Source: Butyricimonas virosa (GTDB lineage: Bacteria > Bacteroidota > Bacteroidia > Bacteroidales > Marinifilaceae). From it: a stretch of DNA of 64,000 nucleotides. Shown here in pieces: positions 45,332-54,376 of the stretch (its first letter is position 1; each line of letters starts with the position of its first letter). A model generated the notes under the pieces. The model searched no databases and had not been told where the DNA came from. It saw only the letters and a list, made by a program, of their open reading frames with translations. Where the stretch lies: contig NZ_CP102269.1 in the NCBI RefSeq assembly GCF_025148635.1, positions 1,488,001 to 1,552,000 on the forward strand, written 5' to 3'. Made by a program: the position numbers and the translations under genes.

Positions 45332-46150
45332 TTAGGCATTCAACGTGAAACGTAAGAAAGCGGTAACAGTTAAATCTTTATCTACGCTCTTCAAGTACTC
45401 TCTTACAGACATTTTACCGTCTTGCTCGAAAACTTGGTTTAACAAGGTAGACTCTTGGAAGAATTTGTTCAAGCGACCTTGAGCAATTTTATCCAACATG
45501 TTTTCCGGTTTACCTTCTTCACGAGCTTTTTCGCGACCGATCTCGAATTCGTGATCGATAACGTTTTGAGGGATACCGTCTTTATCCACGGCAACAGGAG
45601 CCATGGCAGCCACTTGCATGGCGATATTTTTCTTCACTTGGGTATCGGCTGCTTTGTTGAAACCAACAACGGTTGCCAACATGTTTCCCGGGTGAATATA
45701 GATCACGCAATCTTCAGCTTTTACAAAACCGTAGTAGCTTAATTCCAGTTTTTCACCGATAACACCAGTTTGTTCTGCAATCTGGTCTGCGATGCTTCTA
45801 CCATCCAGTTGGATAGCCAACAAATCTTCGGTAGTTGCGGGCATGTTAGCTAAAGCGGCGTCAAGAATCTTGGTTGTGAAAGCAATGAATCCCTCGTTTT
45901 TAGCCACGAAGTCAGTTTCGCAGTTCAAGGAAACCATAACTGCATTCTTTCCATCGGTTTTGGCCAAAACGCATCCTTCTTTTGCTTCTCTGTCTGCACG
46001 TTTGCTTGCAACAACAAGACCTTTCTTGCGGATGATGTCAACGGCTTTGTCGAAATCTCCTTCAGCTTCTTGTAATGCATGCTTGCAGTCCATCATTCCG
46101 GCGTTTGTTGCTTTACGCAACTTCATCACGTCTGCTGCTTTTATTTCCAT
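45332..46150 (-). CDS. tsf: Elongation factor Ts
   Basis: A 272-residue nucleotide exchange factor for EF-Tu. The UBA-like N-terminus (LRKATNAGMMDCKHAL) and the core motif NCETDFVAKN that contacts EF-Tu are clear. It is the last gene of the operon, 81 bases after rpsB, with a hairpin in the gap. Confidence 0.96.
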   Translation of the reverse strand: MEIKAADVMKLRKATNAGMMDCKHALQEAEGDFDKAVDIIRKKGLVVASKRADREAKEGCVLAKTDGKNAVMVSLNCETDFVAKNEGFIAFTTKILDAALANMPATTEDLLAIQLDGRSIADQIAEQTGVIGEKLELSYYGFVKAEDCVIYIHPGNMLATVVGFNKAADTQVKKNIAMQVAAMAPVAVDKDGIPQNVIDHEFEIGREKAREEGKPENMLDKIAQGRLNKFFQESTLLNQVFEQDGKMSVREYLKSVDKDLTVTAFLRFTLNA

Positions 46151-46172
46151 ATGCTTTAAATCTCCATGTTAA

Positions 46173-46218
46173 TTCAATTTCAGAAGTCAGATCATTCAAT
46201 CTTAAATCTGAAATTGAA
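46173..46218 (-). promoter_or_regulatory. Inverted repeat between rpsB and tsf
   Basis: TTCAATTTCAGA at 46173-46184 and TCTGAAATTGAA at 46207-46218 are exactly complementary, with a 22-base loop. As RNA it forms a stable stem between the two coding regions. It may adjust the ratio of the two products or protect the mRNA end; this is inference. Confidence 0.45.
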
Positions 46219-46231
46219 AGTCTAAAATTAA

Positions 46232-47014
46232 TTATTCTTCAGAAGCGGTTTCGCTTACTTCAGCTACTTCATCCTGAACTTCAGCTTTCTCGGCATTTTT
46301 CTTGTCTCCTTCTTTCTCTCTCTCGGCTTTTCTTTCAGTCAGACCCTCTTTGATGGCTCCGGCTACCTTGTCGATAATTAAAGAAATAGAAGTTGATGCG
46401 TCGTCGTTAGCTGGGATTACGAAATCAATTCCTTCCGGGTTTGAGTTCGTATCCACGATAGCGAATACCGGAATTCCCAGCGTGTTAGCCTCTTTTACAG
46501 CGATATACTCCTTCATCACGTCAACCACGAAAAGAGCTGCCGGAAGACGAGTCAGGTCAGCGATGCTACCCAAGTTCTTTTCCAATTTTGCTCTTTGACG
46601 AGAGATTTGAAGTTTTTCCCGCTTTGAAAGGTGAGCGAAAGTACCGTCTTTTTCCATCTTGTCGATGGTGGTCATTTTCTTCACGGCTTTACGGATAGTC
46701 GGGAAGTTGGTCAACATACCACCCGGCCATCTTTCAGTCACGAACGGCATGTTGATATTAGAAATTTTTTCAGCAACAATGTCCTTAGCCTGTTTTTTTG
46801 TTGCAACAAACAGAATTCTTCTACCTGATTTAGCGATCTGTTTCAAAGCTGCACTTGCCTTGTCCAACATGATGGCTGTTTTGTTCAGGTCAATAATGTG
46901 GATATCATTACGCTCCATGAAAATATACGGAGCCATTTTAGGATTCCATTTACGGGTAAGGTGTCCAAAGTGACAACCTGCATTTAATAATTCGTCGAAA
47001 TTTGTATTTGACAT
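46232..47014 (-). CDS. rpsB: 30S ribosomal protein S2
   Basis: A 260-residue protein of the small ribosomal subunit. Diagnostic segments are AGCHFGHLTRKWNPKM and FVTERWPGGMLTNF. The C-terminal 35 residues are a charged extension (KAEREKEGDKKNAEKAE and on), a common variation. A strong AAAGGAGA ribosome binding site precedes the start. A hairpin lies in the leader between rpsI and rpsB. Confidence 0.97.
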   Translation of the reverse strand: MSNTNFDELLNAGCHFGHLTRKWNPKMAPYIFMERNDIHIIDLNKTAIMLDKASAALKQIAKSGRRILFVATKKQAKDIVAEKISNINMPFVTERWPGGMLTNFPTIRKAVKKMTTIDKMEKDGTFAHLSKREKLQISRQRAKLEKNLGSIADLTRLPAALFVVDVMKEYIAVKEANTLGIPVFAIVDTNSNPEGIDFVIPANDDASTSISLIIDKVAGAIKEGLTERKAEREKEGDKKNAEKAEVQDEVAEVSETASEE

Positions 47015-47054
47015 TTTGTGTCTCCTTTAAAGTTTACATTCTTAAATTTAATCA

Positions 47055-47089
47055 ATTGCCGGGTAGTTCTCCACAGAAGTCCCGTCAAT
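47055..47089 (-). promoter_or_regulatory. Structured leader upstream of rpsB
   Basis: In minus-strand RNA, ATTGACGGG and CCCGGCAAT (47081-47089 and 47055-47063) pair with a single mismatch across 17 bases, just upstream of the rpsB ribosome binding site. Ribosomal protein S2 binding to its own leader is known in other bacteria; its occurrence here is inference. Confidence 0.4.
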
Positions 47090-47107
47090 TTAGATACTAA
47101 ACTCCTA

Positions 47108-47494
47108 TTAACGTTTAGAGAATTGGAATCTCTTACGAGCGCCAGGACGTCCCGGTTTCTTACGTTCCACTTCACGTGGGTCTCTGGTCATGAACCCTGC
47201 TGCTCTTAATTTTGATTTATCCTCTGCGTTTACTTTCACCAACGCTCTGGCAATTCCTAAACGTAAAGCTTCAGCTTGTCCGTTGAAACCTCCACCTACA
47301 AGGTTTACCTTGATGTCATATTGTCCCAACACACCTAATAATTCAAGCGGTTGTTTTACAATATACTGGAGGGTAGGCAACGTGAAATATTCTTCCAGGC
47401 TTTTCTTGTTGATCGTAATATTGCCTTTTCCTTCGTTAAGATAAACGCGGGCTACCGCTGTTTTTCTTCTACCTACTGCATTTACTACTTCCAT
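47108..47494 (-). CDS. rpsI: 30S ribosomal protein S9
   Basis: A 128-residue protein. NAVGRRKTAVARVYL at the start, GGGFNGQAEALRLGIARAL in the middle and the basic tail ARKRFQFSKR are diagnostic; the last residues reach the P-site tRNA. It starts 6 bases after rplM. Confidence 0.97.
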   Translation of the reverse strand: MEVVNAVGRRKTAVARVYLNEGKGNITINKKSLEEYFTLPTLQYIVKQPLELLGVLGQYDIKVNLVGGGFNGQAEALRLGIARALVKVNAEDKSKLRAAGFMTRDPREVERKKPGRPGARKRFQFSKR

Positions 47495-47500
47495 ACCTTG

Positions 47501-47956
47501 TTATTTAAGTGCGTTTATATCAATTACTTTAGGCTGTTGTGATTCATGGTTGTGTTCCGGTCCTACGAACAGGTGCATGTTCTTGAATACAGCTCTTCCA
47601 AGGCGATTTTTAGGAAGCATACCTCTAACAGCATGTTCCAGAATTCTTTCCGGGAATCTTTTCATTTCTTCTGCCGGGGTAGAAATCCGTTGACCTCCAG
47701 GATACTGGGTGTGTCTACGATACTGTTTGTCTGTTAATTTGTTACCCGTGAAGATAACTTTTTCTACGTTGATAATGATTACATTGTCTCCACAATCCAC
47801 GTGGGGAGTGTAACTGGGTTTGTACTTGCCTCTCAATAGTTTCGCAACTTTAGCGGCAAGACGTCCCACAACTTGATTCTCTGCGTCAATCAAAACCCAT
47901 TCTTTCTGTGCAGTGGCTTTGTTGACATAAGTTGTTTTGTAACTAATCTGATCCAC
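47501..47956 (-). CDS. rplM: 50S ribosomal protein L13
   Basis: A 151-residue ribosomal protein. WVLIDAENQVVGRLAAKVA and the loop HAVRGMLPKNRLGR are typical. First gene of the operon with rpsI, rpsB and tsf. It is preceded by a leader of about 185 bases from the promoter at 48147-48177. Confidence 0.97.
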   Translation of the reverse strand: MDQISYKTTYVNKATAQKEWVLIDAENQVVGRLAAKVAKLLRGKYKPSYTPHVDCGDNVIIINVEKVIFTGNKLTDKQYRRHTQYPGGQRISTPAEEMKRFPERILEHAVRGMLPKNRLGRAVFKNMHLFVGPEHNHESQQPKVIDINALK

Positions 47957-48146
47957 TTTTTTTTTAATTAAATATTAAACTTCTGTTTGTATTTCTTCGT
48001 GGGGACTCTAGGCATTCTATCCGGTTGAAAATAACGAGGTTTATCGGGCAAACTGATATAATTTTCAACGGAGACAGGTGCATTGTAATGAGCATGGCTA
48101 AGGTATCCCTTACAATTTAGCGAGTACTCCACTCCAAAATGAGGGG

Positions 48147-48177
48147 CAAAATTACACATTAATACGTGAATTCCAAA
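48147..48177 (-). promoter_or_regulatory. Promoter of the rplM operon
   Basis: On the minus strand TTTG (48177-48174) and TAATTTTG (48154-48147) are separated by exactly 19 bases, a full match to the Bacteroidetes consensus. Start point near 48143; the untranslated leader is about 185 bases. Confidence 0.8.
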
Positions 48178-48313
48178 ACATTCCGCAAAAAGATTTGTTC
48201 CAGAGCGTTTTGATGGGCTTCTGAATCATACGTTTGGGGGCAAATGGTAGGTGTATATTTTTCGATAGTATGGGTGTTCGTACCCTGTTTTCGCTGTGGA
48301 ACTAGGGTAATAA

Positions 48314-48494
48314 GCTGATAATTAGTTAACTTATTCGGATTGTATCCGGATCACTTCCGTGTAAAACGCTATTAGAACGCTATTAAAACCCTATTAAAAC
48401 GCTATACTTAAAATAGCGTTTTAAAAGCATTTTAAAAGTACTTTTTGAATTCTTTATCCGGATTTGATTAGGAAGTGATTATGAAGTAATCAGC
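48314..48494. repeat. 11-bp phased repeat array with nested palindromes (array B)
   Basis: Direct repeats with core AACGCT or AACCCT start at 48365, 48376, 48387 and 48398, each 11 bases apart. They face inverted copies (ATAGCGTTTT and AAAGCATTTT, also 11 bases apart) in 48413-48438. AAAACGCTAT and ATAGCGTTTT form a 10-bp palindrome. Outside these, ATCACTTCC (48350-48358) pairs with GGAAGTGAT (48471-48479), and GCTGAT with ATCAGC further out. The plan matches array A with a different core. Function unknown. Confidence 0.7.
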
Positions 48495-48563
48495 AAATGA
48501 TGACTTAAATCAGCTTGACATCCTGATTTCTTGGGTTAAAAGAAACTTGTGAGATGAGATATA

Positions 48564-49370
48564 TTATTGGAAATTTTTGCGGGGTACGAATTTGTAATCT
48601 TCCGTGTAGCAGGTGAATATCCCTAATGCTCCCTGTATATTTCCGATGAGCGGGACCGGCGAGGTGATGCTGCCTTGGTTGGCGCTGTTGGCCTCGTAGA
48701 GGGAGATTTGGTAGTTGTAGCAATTTTCGGTGATACGTAAAAGGAGAATGACAACGGCTTCCGCCTCTTCGATTTCTTGGCATTTGATGGTTCGTTCGAT
48801 CGTGGCACCTCCTGTATGGTGGGACAGGTCAAGATAGCTGGTCTCTTTTTTCAACAGGTTATCATCCCCGGCTCCTTCTTTTCTTGCCTGCACGCTGTAT
48901 ATGTAGTAATTCTGCATGGGATTGGGTGAGGTTTGGAAACTGATCGTGACGGAGTTTGTCGCTTTGGAAACGAAATAGGAAGAGATCGTTATATGGTCCG
49001 GTATAGCGGTTTTGGCCGTGATGTGTTCTTTCTCGGGCGTGTATATGCTCAAGTAAAGCGAGTCGAGCCCGAATTGATTGAACTTGGTATCGTGCCTGAA
49101 ATTTCCGAGGAACGAGGGACTGAACGTGGGGATAAGTTTGATGATAGAGTCGGCTTTTATGGAGACATCCAGGTTGATCGGGTCATTCAGGTCAATGATC
49201 TCGTGGATCGGGGAGACTTTTGCCGCATTCAGCGTGTAGAATTCACCCGGTTTGCAGTAACATTCGATGAAATAACCGGAAATCTCACCCATGTCTTTCA
49301 TGGGAAGTTCCTCTTCCGGCATACAGGAGAGGAGCGTGAGGAACAGGAGGGTAAAGATTCCATTTTTCAT
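48564..49370 (-). CDS. DUF4249-family lipoprotein, partner of a TonB receptor
   Basis: A 268-residue lipoprotein with lipobox LTLLSC. The body is beta-rich, and the C-terminal phrase GALGIFTCYTEDYKF fits the DUF4249 family, which regularly follows TonB-dependent receptors in Bacteroidetes. It starts 4 bases after the receptor stop codon, so the two are co-translated. Probably a surface ligand-binding or accessory protein. Ligand unknown. Confidence 0.75.
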   Translation of the reverse strand: MKNGIFTLLFLTLLSCMPEEELPMKDMGEISGYFIECYCKPGEFYTLNAAKVSPIHEIIDLNDPINLDVSIKADSIIKLIPTFSPSFLGNFRHDTKFNQFGLDSLYLSIYTPEKEHITAKTAIPDHITISSYFVSKATNSVTISFQTSPNPMQNYYIYSVQARKEGAGDDNLLKKETSYLDLSHHTGGATIERTIKCQEIEEAEAVVILLLRITENCYNYQISLYEANSANQGSITSPVPLIGNIQGALGIFTCYTEDYKFVPRKNFQ

Positions 49371-49374
49371 ATGA

Positions 49375-51612
49375 TTACCAGTTTATTCGAAGTGAAACAT
49401 ATGGGATGAAGGGTAACATGACTTTAGATTTCGGGATAATCTTGGTCAAGTTGTCCGTGCTTTCTGCTTGAAAGTAAACGAACGAGGGATTCGATTGGTT
49501 GTATACATTGTATGCGCCGACGCTGAGTTTGAATAAAAGGTTCTTGCCGCCGAATTTATAGTCAAGGCTGGCATCCAGCCGGTGGTTGTTGGGTAATTTG
49601 TAGTTATAGCGATCCGTGTACACGGGGATAAGAATGGGTCTGTCATCGTTGAATTCCGTGATGTTCCGTGCGATGACCATTCCTTTGGGAAAGGTCGTGT
49701 AGACCCCGGACGAGAAAGTCCAAAGGGTGTTCAACAGGAGGCGGGGGGAAATCTGGTAGGAAAAGTTGATCACGACATTGTGTTTTACGTCGTACGGGGG
49801 GTTAAAGGCTTTCCCGTTGTTGATCTCTGCGAATTTGCGCTTGGATTCGGAGAGCGTGTAGTTGGCTCGCATGTAGAGAGCGTGATGGTTGAGCGTGAGG
49901 TCGAATTCCAGACCTTTGGCGTGGCCCTTTCCTTGAATCTGGCGATTACTCAAGGCAGAGTATTCGGTTTGAATGTCCGAGGCGAAGTCTTTCACGTTAC
50001 GCATATCCTTGTAAAAAATACCCGCATAAAAAGATAGTAATTGCCCGATCTCTTGGTTTATCCCGATGGAGTACTGGTGGCAAGTGGCGGGTTGGGTTCC
50101 TTTTGCCAGAGGGTACCAGATGTCGATCGGGGTTTTAACCGTGAAATAGGGATAGAGGCTTAAATATTGAACCGTCTTGGCGTAATCTGCCCAGATGGAG
50201 AATTTGTTGACCGTGTAGCTGATTTTCGCCCGGGGTGAGAAGGTGTGTTCACGGGTTTCTCCCGAGTAGAATTGATAATTCCCTCCCACGTTTATGGAGA
50301 AGTAGTGATTCAAATGGTAGGCAATATCTAGGTATAATTCATATAGATTGAAGTCTTTGTCCGAACTTTTTATCAGGAGATTTTGGCTTTCGTCGCTTTT
50401 ATTGGCTGTTTCAAACCGGGAGTATTCGAATTTCACCCCACTGTTCAGGCTTAATTTGTCCGAAAATTGACGGGAATAGGTTGCTTGCCCGAGAAGGGCG
50501 TAGTTACGGTTTCCGCCTCCCATGGGTACGCTGCCGAAGGCATCGCCCTCGCTGTACGTGTTTTTCCCGCCAAATTGGAAATCCCATTGCTCTTTGGCAT
50601 CGGGCGTGTAGGAGGCATTCACGTTACCGGAAAAGGTGTGCCAATCGAAAATGTATTGCACGTGTTCGCTGATTTTCATTTTCATGTGATCAAGAGAGAA
50701 TAGCCCGAAGGCGGTCATTCTCCATTTGTCGGAAAGACGTGAATCAATGGTTGCGGTAATATCACTGAACGAGTACTCCGGCATGTAGTTAGGATTTATC
50801 TTGTCATCCATGGATCGGTTGTATAACCGGGAAATGTGTTGTAAGTAAGAGGTCCGGGCAGAGGCGGCAAAGGACGTGTGATTTTTGATGATTGGGCCTT
50901 TGGCTTTCAGAGCGGAAGAGACAAGTCCGATGGTCAGCTCTCCTTCGTGTTCATGCTTGTTTCCCGGCTCAGGACGCATATTAATGTAGGAGGATAAAAA
51001 ACTGTTGTACCGGGCGGGAAAGCCGCTTTTAAAGAGGGTGGAATTGTTCAGTATGTACGGGTCGAACGTGGACAGTATTCCCGTGAGGTGGTCCGGGTAG
51101 GCGATGGGCATGTTGTTGATGAGAAAACCGTTCTCGTTGCTGTTTCCGCCACGGACGTAGATGCCGGAATTGAGCGCATTCGTGGTCACGATGCCGGGTA
51201 TGGTGGCCAGGTATTTTAGCACGTCCTGTTCGCCGAGGATGGCCGGGATCCGTTCGATTCCTTTGATGGAGGAGAGGATTCGCCCGCTGGCCGGAAGGGC
51301 CGTGACGACGACTTCTTTCAGGTTGTTCTGTTTGTTGCGCAGGGTGATTACGAACGGTGCGTCACTTTTGTTGAGCTTGTAAGTTTCTTTTTTATAGTTG
51401 ATGTGTGAAAATTCCAATGTACAGGGAATAGGACATTCCAACCGGAAGAGACCCAGGGAGTCGGTGGTAGTGCCTTTTTCGCTCTCGATGCAGTAGATGT
51501 GTACCCTGTTAACCGGTTTGCCGGAGTGGGCAATAACTTTCCCCACGATGACCGTTTGGGCGTCAAGTGATATGGAGATGAATAAAAGTAAGATTGCAAC
51601 CAATTTGCCCAT
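49375..51612 (-). CDS. TonB-dependent receptor with carboxypeptidase-regulatory-like domain
   Basis: A 745-residue outer-membrane receptor. Signal peptide (about 1-20), CarboxypepD_reg-like domain (about 22-100, VIVGKVIAHSGKPVNRVHIY), plug (YLATIPGIVTTNALNSGIYVR starting near residue 135) and barrel ending in FIPYVSLRINW. It lacks an STN domain and has no sigma/FecR nearby, unlike the SusC protein at 35790. Start at ATG 51612 (MGKLVAILLL) is preferred; an ATG two codons upstream is possible. Confidence 0.88.
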   Translation of the reverse strand: MGKLVAILLLFISISLDAQTVIVGKVIAHSGKPVNRVHIYCIESEKGTTTDSLGLFRLECPIPCTLEFSHINYKKETYKLNKSDAPFVITLRNKQNNLKEVVVTALPASGRILSSIKGIERIPAILGEQDVLKYLATIPGIVTTNALNSGIYVRGGNSNENGFLINNMPIAYPDHLTGILSTFDPYILNNSTLFKSGFPARYNSFLSSYINMRPEPGNKHEHEGELTIGLVSSALKAKGPIIKNHTSFAASARTSYLQHISRLYNRSMDDKINPNYMPEYSFSDITATIDSRLSDKWRMTAFGLFSLDHMKMKISEHVQYIFDWHTFSGNVNASYTPDAKEQWDFQFGGKNTYSEGDAFGSVPMGGGNRNYALLGQATYSRQFSDKLSLNSGVKFEYSRFETANKSDESQNLLIKSSDKDFNLYELYLDIAYHLNHYFSINVGGNYQFYSGETREHTFSPRAKISYTVNKFSIWADYAKTVQYLSLYPYFTVKTPIDIWYPLAKGTQPATCHQYSIGINQEIGQLLSFYAGIFYKDMRNVKDFASDIQTEYSALSNRQIQGKGHAKGLEFDLTLNHHALYMRANYTLSESKRKFAEINNGKAFNPPYDVKHNVVINFSYQISPRLLLNTLWTFSSGVYTTFPKGMVIARNITEFNDDRPILIPVYTDRYNYKLPNNHRLDASLDYKFGGKNLLFKLSVGAYNVYNQSNPSFVYFQAESTDNLTKIIPKSKVMLPFIPYVSLRINW

Positions 51613-51726
51613 ATACACGCGTTGTGAGTTCGAAATTTTACAAATGTAGTAAACAAATCCCGTTAAGCCTTATGGTTCATGTGAATAATTGTTGTTATTT
51701 TGCAGGACATCTATTAAAATTTAGTT

Positions 51727-52848
51727 ATGGGAATCTACGTGCATGTACCTTTTTGCCGGAGTAAATGTTTTTATTGCGGGTTTTATTCGGTCGCTTCGTT
51801 GAAGTTGAAGGAGGCGTATCTGGGGGCTATCGGGCGGGAGATTGATTTGCGTCGGGGATATTTACAGCAGCAGGAAATGCATACTTTGTACTTCGGGGGA
51901 GGTACGCCTTCTTACTTGGAGCGTGGGGAGCTGGAACGAATCATACGGAAATTGGAGGAAAATTATTCGTTCGTCCCTGGTATGGAGCGAACCATCGAGT
52001 TGAATCCCGAAGATTTGGTGCCGGAAAAATTGCAAGGAATAAAGGATTTAGGCTTTAATCGGTTGAGTATCGGGGTACAGTCTTTCTCGGATGAACAACT
52101 GAAACGAATCAACCGGACACATTCTGCCCGTCAGGCGATGGATGGAATCACGTTTGCTGCTGGCATGGGATTTGATAATATAAGCATGGATTTGATTATT
52201 GGCTTACCGGGACAGACGGAAGCTGAGTTGTTAGATGATGTGGAGAGGGCAAGTGGTTTGCCAATAGCTCATTTATCCGTGTACATGTTAAGCATTGATT
52301 CAAATACAGTATTCGAACACATGGTGAAACGGGGAGAGTTCCGGTTGGAGGATGAGGAGGTGATGGCCGGGCGTTATCAGCGGGTGTGTGAGCGGTTGAA
52401 AGAGTTGGGTTTTGAACATTATGAAATTTCCAATTTTGCCCGGAACGGGAGATACTCCCGGCACAATACATCTTACTGGCAACAAAAGTCATACATCGGT
52501 TTCGGCCCTTCGGCTCATTCTTATGACCTGTATTCCAGACAATGGAATACGGCGAATTTAAAAACTTATATAGATCATTTAAATGAAGGAACGCTTTCAT
52601 TTGAAAAAGAGGAATTAAAACCTATTGATTTGTATAATGAATACGTGATGACGAGTTTGCGGACGATGTGGGGGATGGAAAAGCAAAAATTGGAGGGAGA
52701 GTATGCCGAGTTTTGGGAACAGGTGCGGGAGCAAGTCCGGAAATACGAGGATTCCGGGGATTTGATCGAGGAAGGAGGGAGATGGAGAATTAGCGAGGCC
52801 GGATGGGTAATTTCAGATACGATTTTGAGTGATTTATTCGTGGTCTAG
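51727..52848 (+). CDS. hemW: Radical SAM heme chaperone HemW
   Basis: A 373-residue radical SAM protein related to oxygen-independent coproporphyrinogen oxidase. The cluster motif CRSKCFYC, preceded by YVHVPF, is at residues about 10-17. TLYFGGGTPSYL is the SAM-binding segment. The pattern near the start is that of HemW, which inserts heme, rather than HemN. Length is normal for HemW. Confidence 0.88.
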   Translation: MGIYVHVPFCRSKCFYCGFYSVASLKLKEAYLGAIGREIDLRRGYLQQQEMHTLYFGGGTPSYLERGELERIIRKLEENYSFVPGMERTIELNPEDLVPEKLQGIKDLGFNRLSIGVQSFSDEQLKRINRTHSARQAMDGITFAAGMGFDNISMDLIIGLPGQTEAELLDDVERASGLPIAHLSVYMLSIDSNTVFEHMVKRGEFRLEDEEVMAGRYQRVCERLKELGFEHYEISNFARNGRYSRHNTSYWQQKSYIGFGPSAHSYDLYSRQWNTANLKTYIDHLNEGTLSFEKEELKPIDLYNEYVMTSLRTMWGMEKQKLEGEYAEFWEQVREQVRKYEDSGDLIEEGGRWRISEAGWVISDTILSDLFVV

Positions 52849-52868
52849 TTTTTTACATGAAAAAATAC

Positions 52869-52876
52869 TATTTTTG
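52869..52876 (+). promoter_or_regulatory. Possible -7 box for asnS
   Basis: TATTTTTG lies about 35 bases before the asnS start, with a T-rich stretch but no exact TTTG upstream. Confidence 0.4.
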
Positions 52877-52909
52877 CGGTTGTAAGTTTAATAATTAAAT
52901 GTTTTTCAG

Positions 52910-54355
52910 ATGAAAACGAGTAGAATGTCAGTCAAAGAACTGTTGCAGTCAGAAGATTGCGGTAAAGAGGTTGAGGTTAAAGGTTGGGTAAGAACCAAAC
53001 GCGGTAATAAACAGGTGAATTTTATTGCCTTGAATGACGGCTCTACGATCAATAATATACAGGTGGTGGTTGATATGGAGAAGGTGGCCGAGGAGGTGAT
53101 GAAGAAAGTTACGACCGGGGCGGCTGTTCACGTGAAAGGAGTGCTCGTGGAAAGTACGGGTAGTGGGCAGGCTCGTGAGATTCAAGCGAAGGAGGTGATC
53201 GTAACGGGTGAGGCTGATCCGGAGAAATACCCGATACAACCGAAAAAGCACAGCTTGGAGTTCTTGCGCGAGGTGGCTCATTTGAGATTCCGCACGAATA
53301 TTTTCGGGGCTGTTTTCCGTATTCGTCACGCGATGGCTTTTGCTATTCATCAATATTTTAACGATCATGGGTTCTATTATTTACATACCCCGTTGATCAC
53401 GGCTTCGGATTGCGAGGGAGCGGGTGAGATGTTTCGGGTGACGACGCTTGACCCGAAGAATCCACCCTTGTTGGAGGACGGAAGTGTTGATTTCAGACAG
53501 GACTTTTTCGGAAAATCAACCAACTTGACGGTGAGCGGTCAGCTGGAAGGTGAGCTGGGGGCCATGTCGCTGGGTAAGATTTACACGTTCGGGCCTACTT
53601 TCCGGGCAGAGAATTCAAATACTACGCGCCATTTGTCGGAGTTCTGGATGATCGAGCCGGAAGTTGCTTTCAATGATTTGGAAGATAACATGGATTTGGC
53701 GGAGGACTTTTTGAAATATTTGATCCGTTACGCTTTGGAGCATTGCATGGATGATTTGTTGTTTTTGAGCAAGCGTTTGCAGGAGGAGGAGAAGGACAAG
53801 AAAGCCGAGGAGCGTTCCATGGAGTTGATCGAAAAGTTGCAATTCGTGTTGAATCATGATTTTGAACGGGTTACTTACACGGAGGCTATTGATATATTGA
53901 AAAATAGCAAGCAAAATAAGAACGGTAAGTTCCAGTATCCGGTGACGGGTTGGGGGGTGGATTTACAGAGTGAACACGAGCGTTACTTGGTAGAGAAACA
54001 TTTCAAGAAACCTGTAATTTTGACGGGTTACCCGAAGGAAATCAAGGCTTTCTATATGAAACAGAACCCGGACGGAAAGACGGTTGCCGCGATGGACGTG
54101 CTTTTCCCGCAAATCGGAGAGATTATTGGGGGATCGCAGCGTGAGGAAGACTATAACAAGCTGGTGACCCGTATGCAGGAGGTTGGGATTCCGGTTTCCG
54201 CGATGTCTTGGTATCTGGATACGAGAAGGTTTGGTTCTGCGGAGCATAGCGGATTCGGACTTGGGTTTGAACGTTTGTTGTTGTTCGTGACCGGAATGGG
54301 GAATATACGTGACGTGATCCCGTTCCCGCGGACACCGAAAAATGCCGAGTTTTAA
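52910..54355 (+). CDS. asnS: Asparaginyl-tRNA synthetase
   Basis: A 481-residue class II synthetase charging tRNA-Asn. An OB-fold anticodon-binding domain (VEVKGWVRTKRGNKQVNFI) is followed by the catalytic core with motif 2 (FGPTFRAENSNTTRHLSEF) and motif 3 (GFGLGFERLLLFV). The start could be ATG 52925 instead. It heads a run of co-directional genes with rpoN 21 bases downstream. Confidence 0.96.
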   Translation: MKTSRMSVKELLQSEDCGKEVEVKGWVRTKRGNKQVNFIALNDGSTINNIQVVVDMEKVAEEVMKKVTTGAAVHVKGVLVESTGSGQAREIQAKEVIVTGEADPEKYPIQPKKHSLEFLREVAHLRFRTNIFGAVFRIRHAMAFAIHQYFNDHGFYYLHTPLITASDCEGAGEMFRVTTLDPKNPPLLEDGSVDFRQDFFGKSTNLTVSGQLEGELGAMSLGKIYTFGPTFRAENSNTTRHLSEFWMIEPEVAFNDLEDNMDLAEDFLKYLIRYALEHCMDDLLFLSKRLQEEEKDKKAEERSMELIEKLQFVLNHDFERVTYTEAIDILKNSKQNKNGKFQYPVTGWGVDLQSEHERYLVEKHFKKPVILTGYPKEIKAFYMKQNPDGKTVAAMDVLFPQIGEIIGGSQREEDYNKLVTRMQEVGIPVSAMSWYLDTRRFGSAEHSGFGLGFERLLLFVTGMGNIRDVIPFPRTPKNAEF

Positions 54356-54376
54356 GAATAATTTGAAATAAATAGG

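Larger units (their letters stand above)
47957..48563. other. Intergenic region with rplM leader, promoter and repeat array B
   Basis: About 600 bases. From the left it holds the rplM leader and promoter, about 130 bases with no feature, then array B (48314-48494). An open frame of 63 codons on the minus strand (47968-48159) starts upstream of the transcription start and is not called a gene. Confidence 0.6.

Noticed and set aside
47968..48159. 63-codon minus-strand open frame before rplM
   Set aside because: Its ATG lies upstream of the predicted transcription start of the rplM promoter, so the full frame would not be in the mRNA. Only a short 3' part could be translated.
48365..48438. Array B as a simple terminator
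   Set aside because: The stem is present, but it is too long and too periodic, and there is no clean T run. The phased repeats are not explained by termination.
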